64,000 nt of DNA from G965250275 sp965250275 (GTDB lineage: Bacteria; Pseudomonadota; Alphaproteobacteria; Rhodobacterales; Rhodobacteraceae), in NCBI GenBank assembly GCA_965250275.1, contig OZ252297.1, forward strand, positions 2,480,001 to 2,544,000, in the 5' to 3' direction. The translations under genes and the position numbers were made by a program. Position 1 is the first letter of the stretch; every line of letters begins with the position of its first letter. Positions 35,301 through 42,272 of the stretch are shown in pieces. The notes beneath the pieces were generated by a model. The model searched no databases. It was given only the letters and a program-made list of their open reading frames with translations, and was not told the origin of the DNA.

Positions 35301-35698
35301 CCCCAACGCTCGGCAACGGATGCGCAGATGCCGTGGTAGGTTTGCAGAATGGTTGCCATATCCTCGGCATCCTGCTCGTTCGCGAGCCCGGTCGAGTTCA
35401 CCAGATCGCAGAACACAAAGCTCAGCTGGCGGCGCTCCGCGCTTGGCTTTGGCTTTGGTTTTTCCACCGGTTTCGGCGGCGGCGGGGCCGTCTCGTCCAG
35501 TGCGGCGATGCCCCGCAGCACCCGTTTGCGCTGTCCCAGATTCAGACCCAGTTCACGCAAATCCTCTTCGGTGAGTTCGCGCATCACTTCCATGTCGACA
35601 TCTGCTGCTTCCAGAGCGTCGGCACAGTCTTCGGCACCCAATGACTCCAGCCAGGTCCGCAGATCCTGCACGTCGATTGTGTTCATTCCGTCCGCCAT
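32372..35698 (-). CDS. SAM domain - nucleotide cyclase - AAA ATPase - TPR signalling protein
   Basis: A 1108-residue cytoplasmic protein. Order: SAM (sterile alpha motif) domain at about residues 9-66, Pro/Lys-rich linker 71-88, class III cyclase homology domain about 92-265, AAA/NTPase with Walker A GEPGIGKS at 310-317, and a TPR-rich C-terminal half. Metal aspartates are present (Asp98 in FCDLVNST, Asp142 in YGDG) with the Asn/Arg pair in NLAARLQ, but the purine-specifying lysine position is Gln (LQQYGDG), so true cAMP formation is uncertain. Relatives with this layout are regulatory. It lies between the prenyl synthase and the epimerase genes and is coupled to the latter. Confidence 0.9.
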   Translation of the reverse strand: MADGMNTIDVQDLRTWLESLGAEDCADALEAADVDMEVMRELTEEDLRELGLNLGQRKRVLRGIAALDETAPPPPKPVEKPKPKPSAERRQLSFVFCDLVNSTGLANEQDAEDMATILQTYHGICASVAERWGGRMLQQYGDGCLLLFGHPNAHEDDPVRAVRTGLEVVAEINAAQPVPGVSLQTRVAIATGRVVIGDLQGGQDPDAVAGETPNLAARLQNIAEPGNVVIAPTTRRLVGGAFDVDSLGDFDLKGFADPVEVWKVLGEAEEDVSDTGSADQLIGREAEMAVLRESWAKVLSGKPQIVSIQGEPGIGKSWLTSSFAQEALRSHPDAHRVRNFCVAFKTNSALHPFLTSIARLAGIKGKDGPSDVRRKLAICPAVSAATTPDAAALLAAQFGAEDPKNPIEMNAAQQKLAMFGLLVEMLSIEASKGPLLLEIEDTHWADPTTLELMRHVAAELPELPVLILATQRPGYEVGWQDAPWIAKIDLQRLPLQASLEIAQHAMGGQGLSEARLRDIVAKADGVPLFVEELTRSAVVMDSSAVGGSLEVPDTLEDSLMARLSLLGEAKSVAQIAATIGRRFNLAILDALNEVTGVALDTAIDRLVAADIVFPAEDGTPDAYVFSHALIQDAAYASLLRRQRKDLHARIATILSDETQQSALIEPEILARHYAGAEMPIEAVMKLIEAGQRATARAAQIEANNHLRAALELLTTAPKGEDTTRLEASVNAMLGQSLLATVGFAAPDVGEAFERARQQSAEISDTPLLLSSLYGVWVVAASRGEREKALHLAAEALELFGESDVPLFAMGAHFMDGVTQIYIGELERAEAAFERTLSYYTPEMHPLCVQAFGDDFGSFTLIYMLWIYALRGDFAASLAFTERNQELTEQLGDKQIETRTLGFTMSGMQMVGEVEAANALADQLLARATELCYPYWISVGQVGRGWVLSQTGKVEEGLEQFQAALGFLDAIGQRTPLSLLQSYYAESLIAAGQNDNALAMLNGAIETCQTALDSLYLPDLIRLRGLCQAETNPAAAEAEIRRAMSEASARGMGYFTLRAAFSLRQLLDGTENEAEATTLLQDARAACVTPVPFAFVRAVDALLGTDAAE

Positions 35699-35804
35699 TC
35701 CTATTGGACCCGAAGGCCCATCGGCAGCTTATGCCACCTTTGAGTGAGTGAGAGTGGTGTGACAACACCGTACCGTCTAACAGAGGCGCGAGGCGCTCTT
35801 CACA

Positions 35805-36830
35805 TTAGGCAGCTCTGGATAATGTCCAGCCTGCCAGCGCTCCCAGAAACGCTTTGTCTTTTGTATCAGGCAGATCGCCGAAGGTCACTTCAAACTCGTG
35901 CTGCGCGGCCCCGGCCATCCCGTGTGCCGCGCCACGTGCCCGCTCCAGACAACCGCGCGCGACGATCTGCCGCCGCATCCAGATCACGTCGTCCGGGTCG
36001 ATGTCGTCGCGTTCGGTGCTCAGTACCCGCACGAGCCGCGCGTGATCGTCCCCCTCCAGCAAGTGCAGCAGATCGATCAGCATCAGCGTACGCTTGCCTT
36101 CCAGCAGATCACCGCAGATCTCTTTGCCATAGCGGTCATCCGCCTCGATGTTCAGGGTGTCATCGACAATCTGAAAGGCGGCCCCCACGAAGAAGCCAAA
36201 ATTCACAAAGGCCGACGACGGAAGGTTGTTGCGCAGACCGAGAAGTGCCCCCGCGCGACACGGGTAGATCGTGGCGAGCCAGCAGGTCTTTTTCAGGACC
36301 ATCACGAGGTAGTCTTCGGGGGCGAGATCCAGCCTGTTTTCGTGGCGCCAGCCAAGCTCAATGGCCTGCCCTTCCGCGGTCTCACGCGCCATACGTTCCA
36401 GTTCCTCGATGAGTTGCAGGCTCATCCACGGACCGATCTGGGGAATGGCATGGATCAACGGGCGCAGGCTGGCCAACGCAAGAGCGTCGCCGGCATTCAG
36501 CGCAATGGGAAGCCCATGCTTGAGGTGAAGAGTTGGCTCGCCTCGGCGTGTTTCGCTTTCATCTTCGATGTCGTCGTGGATTAAAAGGGCGTTATGAAGC
36601 AGCTCGATGCTGACAGCAATGCGCACCGCGTCAGACAGTTCTGCACCAAAAGACCTTGCCGTCGCAATGCAGATGCTGGGACGCATCATCTTGCCGCCGC
36701 GCATTGGATAATCGGCAAGCGGGCCGTATAGGTAATCGACGGGCTTTGCCGAAGGCAAATATTCGGCCATGGCGTCGCGTGTGACGGCGCCGTATTCCTC
36801 CAGAACCTCGTCGATCACCGGATCCACCAT
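35805..36830 (-). CDS. Polyprenyl (probably geranylgeranyl or longer) diphosphate synthase
   Basis: Trans-isoprenyl diphosphate synthase of 341 residues, condensing isopentenyl units onto allylic diphosphates. The first aspartate-rich motif is DDIED at 86-90 followed by TRRGEPT, and the second is DDTLN at 223-227. GGKMMRPSI near residue 45 binds diphosphate. The residue five before the first motif is Ala81, with no aromatic block, which favours a C20 or longer product over farnesyl. Its start overlaps the stop of the gene upstream (TGATG), placing it in an operon with the FAD oxidoreductase. It is unlikely to be the housekeeping IspA or IspB, which normally sit elsewhere. Confidence 0.92.
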   Translation of the reverse strand: MVDPVIDEVLEEYGAVTRDAMAEYLPSAKPVDYLYGPLADYPMRGGKMMRPSICIATARSFGAELSDAVRIAVSIELLHNALLIHDDIEDESETRRGEPTLHLKHGLPIALNAGDALALASLRPLIHAIPQIGPWMSLQLIEELERMARETAEGQAIELGWRHENRLDLAPEDYLVMVLKKTCWLATIYPCRAGALLGLRNNLPSSAFVNFGFFVGAAFQIVDDTLNIEADDRYGKEICGDLLEGKRTLMLIDLLHLLEGDDHARLVRVLSTERDDIDPDDVIWMRRQIVARGCLERARGAAHGMAGAAQHEFEVTFGDLPDTKDKAFLGALAGWTLSRAA

Positions 36831-37585
36831 CAGACCTCGCGCACGGTGATGGAAACGGATCCGGCGGGTTCATCGACGCCGTCTTCCAAGAGTATGCCAT
36901 GATACTGGCCCGCAGGCGTGCCTGCCGGCACATTGACCTGGATCAGCGGGCCATCACCCACGGATACACCGTCAATCTCCCCGGCGTCGGGTCCAATGCC
37001 GCGCAAGGGAAGCGCGGTGAGTGACCCTTGCACGGCACGATAGAGCCGGGCGCGCGCCACCACCGGCGTCGCAGCCGTCAGTTCCACGGCCACGCCGGTA
37101 TCCGCAGCCGGGGTCGGAGCATGGGACTGTGCCGTTCCGGCGGCGGGCGCGTCCGAGTCCCGTTCCGTGGCTGCAATCAGCAAATCCACCCAGACGGCCC
37201 CGATATCGGAATAGGTCCGGACCAATCGATTGAGGATATCGGGGAGTGCCTTGCCTTTGAGCGATGGCGTCCCCGCTCCAAAGGTGGCCGCGGTTGTTTT
37301 CCCTTCGCGCATCTGCTGGTTCAGAACACGATACCCCGCCTGCACGCTCTCAGAAGCGGATTTCCACAGGGGACCGGGCTCCCAATCGTCCGTCGCCGCG
37401 CCGTTCGTGTCCGCCTGATCCTGCGCCCAGACCGGATCCCCAACGAAGGGACCTTTGCCACGTCCGTCGTCCTGGCGAAAGGCATTGAAGATGTTCCGCA
37501 CCGGCTCGGTCCGGTCCAGCGTGGGGCGGCGCGCCGGTTCGTCGCCTCCGGTGGCCGCGCCGTTTGGTGTTTCAGGGGTGGTCAT
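36830..37585 (-). CDS. Protein of unknown function between FAD oxidoreductase and prenyl synthase genes
   Basis: A 251-residue protein I do not recognise. Residues 1-70 are hydrophilic and low-complexity. Residues 75-150 form an amphipathic helical region (AGYRVLNQQM, then DILNRLVRTYSDIGAVWVDLL). A linker rich in Ala, Pro and Thr follows, and the last 75 residues look like an all-beta domain ending SVSITVREV. No signal peptide or membrane helix. The start has GGAGGAG ten bases upstream and overlaps the FAD gene by 14 bases; its stop overlaps the prenyl synthase start. The helical part recalls phasin-like surface proteins, but this is a weak resemblance. Confidence 0.8.
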   Translation of the reverse strand: MTTPETPNGAATGGDEPARRPTLDRTEPVRNIFNAFRQDDGRGKGPFVGDPVWAQDQADTNGAATDDWEPGPLWKSASESVQAGYRVLNQQMREGKTTAATFGAGTPSLKGKALPDILNRLVRTYSDIGAVWVDLLIAATERDSDAPAAGTAQSHAPTPAADTGVAVELTAATPVVARARLYRAVQGSLTALPLRGIGPDAGEIDGVSVGDGPLIQVNVPAGTPAGQYHGILLEDGVDEPAGSVSITVREV

Positions 37586-39731
37586 ATCCGACAATCTCCT
37601 CCAGCGGCGGATGCAGCGACAGCGCATGTGCCGCGAGTTGGCCTGACATTACGGCTGCTTCGACACAGCCCGCCTGATGTCCGCACCGCGTCCAGTCTCC
37701 GGCCACGGTCAGGTTGTCAAAATGCTTGTCCAGCGGCGAAATGCGATACTTTAAACTGCCCGGCAGCGACAGGATGTACCGATCAGTGGGATTGATGTTG
37801 GCGGTCCAGAACTGGGTGTCAAACCGAGCCTCACCCTCAACCTCTTCCCCCTGAACAGACAAAAGCGACCAGTCGAAACCGTCCTTGCTCACCGCGTCGG
37901 GCCAGAAATGCCCGACATGCTTGTTCAGGAAGTTCACGGCGTTTTCACGCACGACGGCGGACGCAACAGCGGGCGCGTCCTTGCCTTCCGGTACGTCAGC
38001 ATCGGGCAAAACTGAGCAGAAATACGCGATCGCCTGAGGATCCTTTTCCCATTCCTCCGTCTCGATGAGTTGCCGCATGTCGGCCCATGTGTCGAAGGGC
38101 TCGACGTAGCCGGAAATGTTGATCGGTGGTTTGCCCCAGCCAAGCTCCTCGACGGGCTTGTCCATCCAGACCTGAAAAGCCTGTGTCGCGACGGTTTTGA
38201 CTTCTTCGACCATTCGGCGCCAGGGCGCGCTGGCGTCCAAGAGTTCAGGACCCACCAGAGGTACTTCACCCAGTCCGACAGCAAGTACGATGTAATCGAA
38301 ATCTTCTTTGATCACCAACGTCTTGGTGTCCGAACTTTGCGTGTCCCAGCGCGACTCCGGATCCCAGCCGCTGTCGCGCAGCTTTTCCCCATCAACCAAC
38401 TGTTCATAGAGCGGATCCGCAGGCCAGCTTGGGATGCCCTTGATGGTCTTGAGCGGTTGGTATGGGCCTTCGCCTTTGAGCTTGGCCTGGACGTTGAAAT
38501 GCAGACCGGCGACCAAATCCTGCTGTTCATTCAGCGAGATGTGCTCAAGCCGGTGAAAGAACTCAAACTTGACCCCGCGGCGTTCCAAAACTTCGTAGAA
38601 CGGGGCAAAGACGATGTCGCCCATCCCAGCCTGCATCTTCCAGAAAAGCGCACCGCGATAGGTAAAGAACATGCGCAGCGCACCGCGCAGCGCTTGCCCT
38701 GCAGCCAGCTTGGGCTGAGTGACATTACCATCCTGGAAGGCAAACAGCAGGTCATAAGACCCACGAATGAAGGCGGCCTCCAGTGCGGCATCGGATGCCC
38801 CGTGGATCCGCAGCCAGTCTTTCCAATCCATATCGTCGATGGCATCGAACCCACGCGGATTGAAGATCAGTCCGTCGCGCAGAATTCCGCGCACAATGGC
38901 GAGGACCACATCTGCAATCTCCCAGACCCGGCGCAGTTCCGTATCACTGGCGGCCAGTGCTTCAATCTGGCCATGCGCGACCTTGGAGAGGCGCGCCAGC
39001 AGTGACAACGCCTCACCTTCGCGGGGTTCACTGCGCCATTGCGCTGACTTACGATCAAAAATGCGCCGCAAAATGTCCAACGCCTCGGCAATGGCGACTC
39101 CGACCGCCAGTTGCCCGTAGGATCCAAGGCGGCTCAGGGAGCCCATCGGGTCTGCGGCCACCCCTCCTGCTGTACTGCGGGTCAGCGCCAATACCGCGCT
39201 TGCCAGGTCGTCGCCACCCTTCACACCGTTCTGGGGAATGCGGTCCTGAACTGATGTGATGAGGGTCCGCAAAAGCAGGACGCAGCGCGCCAGATATCCT
39301 GGAATGCTGAACGGATCGTTGCTCTTGAGAGGGTCGCCGGGGTTTCCAGCAGCGGGCGGGAACATAGCAGCCCAGTTCTGCCAGCCGTTTTGTGAGACCT
39401 GCTCTGTGACACCAACGTAATTGTCGGGTTTGAACGCCTGATCCCATGTTGCAATGGGACATGTTGCGGGATCCCGGTCCAGCTCGGCATAACACTGGCG
39501 CATGATGCGGAAGGCATTCTCGTAAAAGCCCATCCAAAGATGCAAGCCGTGTTCTTCGATCCGTTCTGTCGGCGCTTTGCGCCCCGATGCGCCTTTCCCT
39601 CCCAGCCGCCAGCCTTGCTGGTACACTGTGATTTCAAACTTGCCCTCATGACGCGGTTCCGACAGTTCGAACGCTGTGGCCATCGCGGAACAACCGCCCC
39701 CGACTATGCAGATTTTCTTGGGTTCGCTCAT
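37572..39731 (-). CDS. FAD-dependent oxidoreductase, phytoene-desaturase/hydroxysqualene-dehydroxylase-like
   Basis: A 719-residue flavoprotein, longer than the usual ~500-residue carotenoid desaturases. An N-terminal dinucleotide-binding motif (ICIVGGGCSAMATAFELS) is followed by GWRLGGKGASGRK and then EHGLHLWMGFYENAFR, the block typical of phytoene/zeta-carotene desaturases and HpnE. The C-terminal FAD motif is LTVAGDWTRCGHQAGCVEAAVMSG. An inserted helical region lies at about residues 150-330. It starts behind GGAG and heads the operon with the unknown protein and the prenyl synthase. It probably oxidises a prenylated lipid; the substrate is not determined. Confidence 0.88.
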   Translation of the reverse strand: MSEPKKICIVGGGCSAMATAFELSEPRHEGKFEITVYQQGWRLGGKGASGRKAPTERIEEHGLHLWMGFYENAFRIMRQCYAELDRDPATCPIATWDQAFKPDNYVGVTEQVSQNGWQNWAAMFPPAAGNPGDPLKSNDPFSIPGYLARCVLLLRTLITSVQDRIPQNGVKGGDDLASAVLALTRSTAGGVAADPMGSLSRLGSYGQLAVGVAIAEALDILRRIFDRKSAQWRSEPREGEALSLLARLSKVAHGQIEALAASDTELRRVWEIADVVLAIVRGILRDGLIFNPRGFDAIDDMDWKDWLRIHGASDAALEAAFIRGSYDLLFAFQDGNVTQPKLAAGQALRGALRMFFTYRGALFWKMQAGMGDIVFAPFYEVLERRGVKFEFFHRLEHISLNEQQDLVAGLHFNVQAKLKGEGPYQPLKTIKGIPSWPADPLYEQLVDGEKLRDSGWDPESRWDTQSSDTKTLVIKEDFDYIVLAVGLGEVPLVGPELLDASAPWRRMVEEVKTVATQAFQVWMDKPVEELGWGKPPINISGYVEPFDTWADMRQLIETEEWEKDPQAIAYFCSVLPDADVPEGKDAPAVASAVVRENAVNFLNKHVGHFWPDAVSKDGFDWSLLSVQGEEVEGEARFDTQFWTANINPTDRYILSLPGSLKYRISPLDKHFDNLTVAGDWTRCGHQAGCVEAAVMSGQLAAHALSLHPPLEEIVGYDHP

Positions 39732-40093
39732 CAGTCGCTCCGAAAGGACATGCGCGCAGACTGGCCGTTAACCCAGTTTAATGCAATGATAACGTTAATA
39801 TGTTCGGTATTCCTGCGCTGCCACTGCACGTTGCGCGGGCACAGAATCAGCTCCCCAAAAATGGGTAAGGAGCGCTCAGTTCGCCGATGGTTCAACCTGT
39901 CGGATTCTGGGGAGAGCTTTCCCGCATGCGCAATCGTGGCTGTTGCCACGTGCGACGGACGGCCCGGCTTCGTCACACCGGTTCTCTGTGACGAAGCCCA
40001 ATTCAGACTGCAACTCGCTCACGCCAGTGCCGAGTGGCAAAGGGGACAATAGCCAGCTGGCGTTTGAATTGTTCTTAAATGGACTACAATCGA
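39732..40093. other. 362-base intergenic region upstream of the FAD oxidoreductase operon
   Basis: No ORF of significance. It should contain the promoter of the FAD oxidoreductase operon and the 3' end of the universal stress protein transcript. Ordered features are a TAACGTTA palindrome at 39790-39797, about 60 bases before the FAD gene start, and a strong inverted repeat at 39966-39998, listed separately. Confidence 0.6.
39966..39998. repeat. Perfect 12-bp inverted repeat with 9-base loop
   Basis: GGCTTCGTCACA (39966-39977) and TGTGACGAAGCC (39987-39998) are exact inverse complements. No T-run follows on either strand. It lies about 95 bases after the uspA-like gene's stop (minus strand), so it may be a 3' mRNA-protecting stem or factor-assisted terminator, or an operator for the FAD operon. 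Confidence 0.65.
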
Positions 40094-40507
40094 TCAGCTG
40101 CCACCGCGGTGAACATGGACGGCGCAAGCGGCGTGGCGAACCACCCGTGCTGCGGTCGAGCCAAGGAAATAGTCACTCAAATCCGGTTTGTGCGAGCCCA
40201 TTACGATGCAGTCGATGCCGTTTTCATTGGCATAATCGATGATCCCGCGCGCCGAATGGCCACTGATCAGAACCGGCGTCACGTCGGCATGATCGGCGAG
40301 TCTGTCGGCCAGATTCTGCTCCGCCCGCTTGAACCCGGCGGCAACAGCATCCTCGTCCAGGTAGGCACGTACGGACCCTTGCGGTGTTTCATACACGTGG
40401 AGTGCGACCAGTTCAGCACCATCCGCGCTCAATGCCCTTGCGATCTGAAGCGTCTGCGCCGAAATGCCATGATCCAACGCCATGGGAACAAGTATCTTTT
40501 TGTACAT
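40094..40507 (-). CDS. Universal stress protein (UspA family)
   Basis: A 137-residue single-domain UspA protein. It opens MYKKILVPMALD, and has the ATP-binding motif IVMGSHKPDLSDYFLGSTAARVVRHA, a variant of G-x2-G-x9-GS/T. The start at MYKKIL has GGAAGGA eight bases upstream; an ATG 13 codons earlier is not supported. It is 30 bases after the HpsP-like gene in the same direction, so it may be the last gene of that operon. Such stress proteins often accompany TRAP transporter operons. Confidence 0.93.
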   Translation of the reverse strand: MYKKILVPMALDHGISAQTLQIARALSADGAELVALHVYETPQGSVRAYLDEDAVAAGFKRAEQNLADRLADHADVTPVLISGHSARGIIDYANENGIDCIVMGSHKPDLSDYFLGSTAARVVRHAACAVHVHRGGS

Positions 40508-40536
40508 CGGGGAAGTCCTTCCTGATTGTCTGTCGG

Positions 40537-41514
40537 CTAGGCCCAAGGGTCCATTACAATTTTCGGCTGCGCAACCTCACCAGCCAAAAGCTCCGCAAAA
40601 GCCCTGCTGCCATCGCTCATCGGGCGGCAGTCTATCCAGTCCAACGGGCCAAGACGCCCGTCAAAGATCGCGTGCGCGGTATCCACAAAGTCCTGAGCGG
40701 TGTAGGTGTATGTGCCGATAAAGGTGATTTCCTGCAAGGTCATGCGCCGTATGTCGAGGCCACCGGTGTCCTCACCCAGCCCCACATGCACGATCACACC
40801 ACCCGGAGCAGCCTGCGCCGAGGCGACGGCACGTGTTGCGGCCAGCCCGACGGCATCCACGATGATCTCGAACTGCCCCTCTGTTCGTTCGACGGCGTGC
40901 TGTTTGGTCACGTCGCGCAAAAATGCGCGCCGGGCGGCATTGGGTTCCACAACAGTGACATCTTCCAGTCCCGCCGCGTTCAGGCTGAGTGCCGCCGCAA
41001 GCCCGATCGCCCCACCCCCGATCACCATCGCCCGCGGCTGGTCGTTGTCCGATGCCGTCAGGGCCAGCCGCACAGCATGCCAGCTGACTGCTAGCGGTTC
41101 CGCAAGCGCGGCCTTGGTCAGGGGCACATCGATCGGCACATCCACAAGGTTGCGCTCGGGCATGCTGATGAATTGGGCAAAAGCCCCCTGTCGGGGTTGC
41201 ATCGAGATGATCTGGCGGTCCGGACAGAGGTTTTCGCGCCCGCTGAGGCATGCGGGGCAGATTCCACAGGTCACCAGCGGGTTCACGGTCACCCGCGCGC
41301 CATCCCGATGCCCGCCAGAGATCACGCCGGCCGCCTCATGACCCAGGATCAAAGGCGCAGGGCGACGTTCGTCATGCCCCAGATAGGCGTGCATGTCTGA
41401 CCCACAGATGCCGACCGCGCCGACGCGGATCAGGTGATCCTCGTCTTTGGGCTGCGGATCCGGCATGTCGCGGTAGTTCAGGGTGCGGACACCGTCATAG
41501 ACTAGAGCTTTCAT
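40537..41514 (-). CDS. hpsP: Zinc-dependent alcohol dehydrogenase, HpsP-like (DHPS 2-dehydrogenase)
   Basis: Medium-chain dehydrogenase of 325 residues. The catalytic zinc ligands are in GICGSDMHAY and LILGHEAAG, and the structural zinc cysteines in CGICPACLSGRENLC; the Rossmann motif is VIGGGAIGLA. In the DHPS pathway, HpsO and HpsP interconvert the two stereoisomers of 2,3-dihydroxypropane-1-sulfonate before HpsN. The start at 41514 overlaps the upstream SDR stop (ATGA). The name is inferred from gene order with hpsN and the TRAP transporter, not from sequence alone. Confidence 0.8.
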   Translation of the reverse strand: MKALVYDGVRTLNYRDMPDPQPKDEDHLIRVGAVGICGSDMHAYLGHDERRPAPLILGHEAAGVISGGHRDGARVTVNPLVTCGICPACLSGRENLCPDRQIISMQPRQGAFAQFISMPERNLVDVPIDVPLTKAALAEPLAVSWHAVRLALTASDNDQPRAMVIGGGAIGLAAALSLNAAGLEDVTVVEPNAARRAFLRDVTKQHAVERTEGQFEIIVDAVGLAATRAVASAQAAPGGVIVHVGLGEDTGGLDIRRMTLQEITFIGTYTYTAQDFVDTAHAIFDGRLGPLDWIDCRPMSDGSRAFAELLAGEVAQPKIVMDPWA

Positions 41515-42272
41515 TTCGCTGTGAACCCGCCATCTACCATCAGTACCTGACCCGTGACATAGGCCGAGGCCTCGGAACAAAGAAACAGAAGCGGGCCATC
41601 GATGTCGCGCAGTTCACCGTTCCGCTGGACACAGGTCTGTGCCGCATTCCGACGGGCGCGGTCCGGGTCCGCAAACACCGCTTCGGTCAGCTCTGTTGGA
41701 AAAAATCCCGGACCAATCGCATTGGCGGTGATCCCGTCTCGCGACCAGGCCTCAGCCATCGCCCGCGTCAACTGGGCGATACCGCCCTTGGTTGCGCCGT
41801 AGGCGATGCCCCCCGGAAACGCGCGCGTGGTCTGGAGCGAAGCAAAATTCACAATCCGACCCCACCCTTTGTCGCGCATAGCCGGGACCATCGCCTGCGA
41901 CAGGAAAAAGGGTGCGGACAGGTTCAGCGCAAGGGTTTTGTCCCATCCTTCCGGTGTAACGTCATCGGCGGCCTCGCGGGTGTTAACCCCGGCGGCATGC
42001 ACAACGATGTCGGGCGGTCCGAACGGCGTCGAGATTGCGGCGCACAATTCAGGCAGCGCTTTGCGATCGGAGACATCGGAGACAACAACGGCCGCCGCCT
42101 CACCAATCTCTTCTCTCAGGGCCTCAAGCGGTTCAGTTCGTCTGGCAACCCCGACAACGCGGGCACCGGCACGCGCCAGCGTCTCTGCCGCCCGTCGTCC
42201 CAGACCGGAGCTTGCGCCGGTCACGCAGGCCACATGGCCCTGCAAGTCGAACAGGTCGCGTGGATCAGCCAT
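41511..42272 (-). CDS. hpsO: Short-chain dehydrogenase, HpsO-like (DHPS 2-dehydrogenase)
   Basis: Classical SDR of 253 residues. The cofactor motif TGASSGLG lies at about residues 17-24, and the catalytic Ser, Tyr and Lys are in NFASLQT, IAYGATKGG. The start at MADPRD overlaps the hpsN stop by eight bases, so translation is coupled; the longer reading frame upstream is not used. In DHPS catabolism this enzyme works with HpsP to invert the hydroxyl at C2 through a keto intermediate. The assignment depends on its position between hpsN and hpsP. Confidence 0.82.
   Translation of the reverse strand: MADPRDLFDLQGHVACVTGASSGLGRRAAETLARAGARVVGVARRTEPLEALREEIGEAAAVVVSDVSDRKALPELCAAISTPFGPPDIVVHAAGVNTREAADDVTPEGWDKTLALNLSAPFFLSQAMVPAMRDKGWGRIVNFASLQTTRAFPGGIAYGATKGGIAQLTRAMAEAWSRDGITANAIGPGFFPTELTEAVFADPDRARRNAAQTCVQRNGELRDIDGPLLFLCSEASAYVTGQVLMVDGGFTAK

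Noticed and set aside
27826..39731. Carotenoid or hopanoid gene cluster
   Set aside because: No phytoene synthase, lycopene cyclase or squalene-hopene cyclase is present, and the FAD enzyme is longer than CrtI or HpnE.
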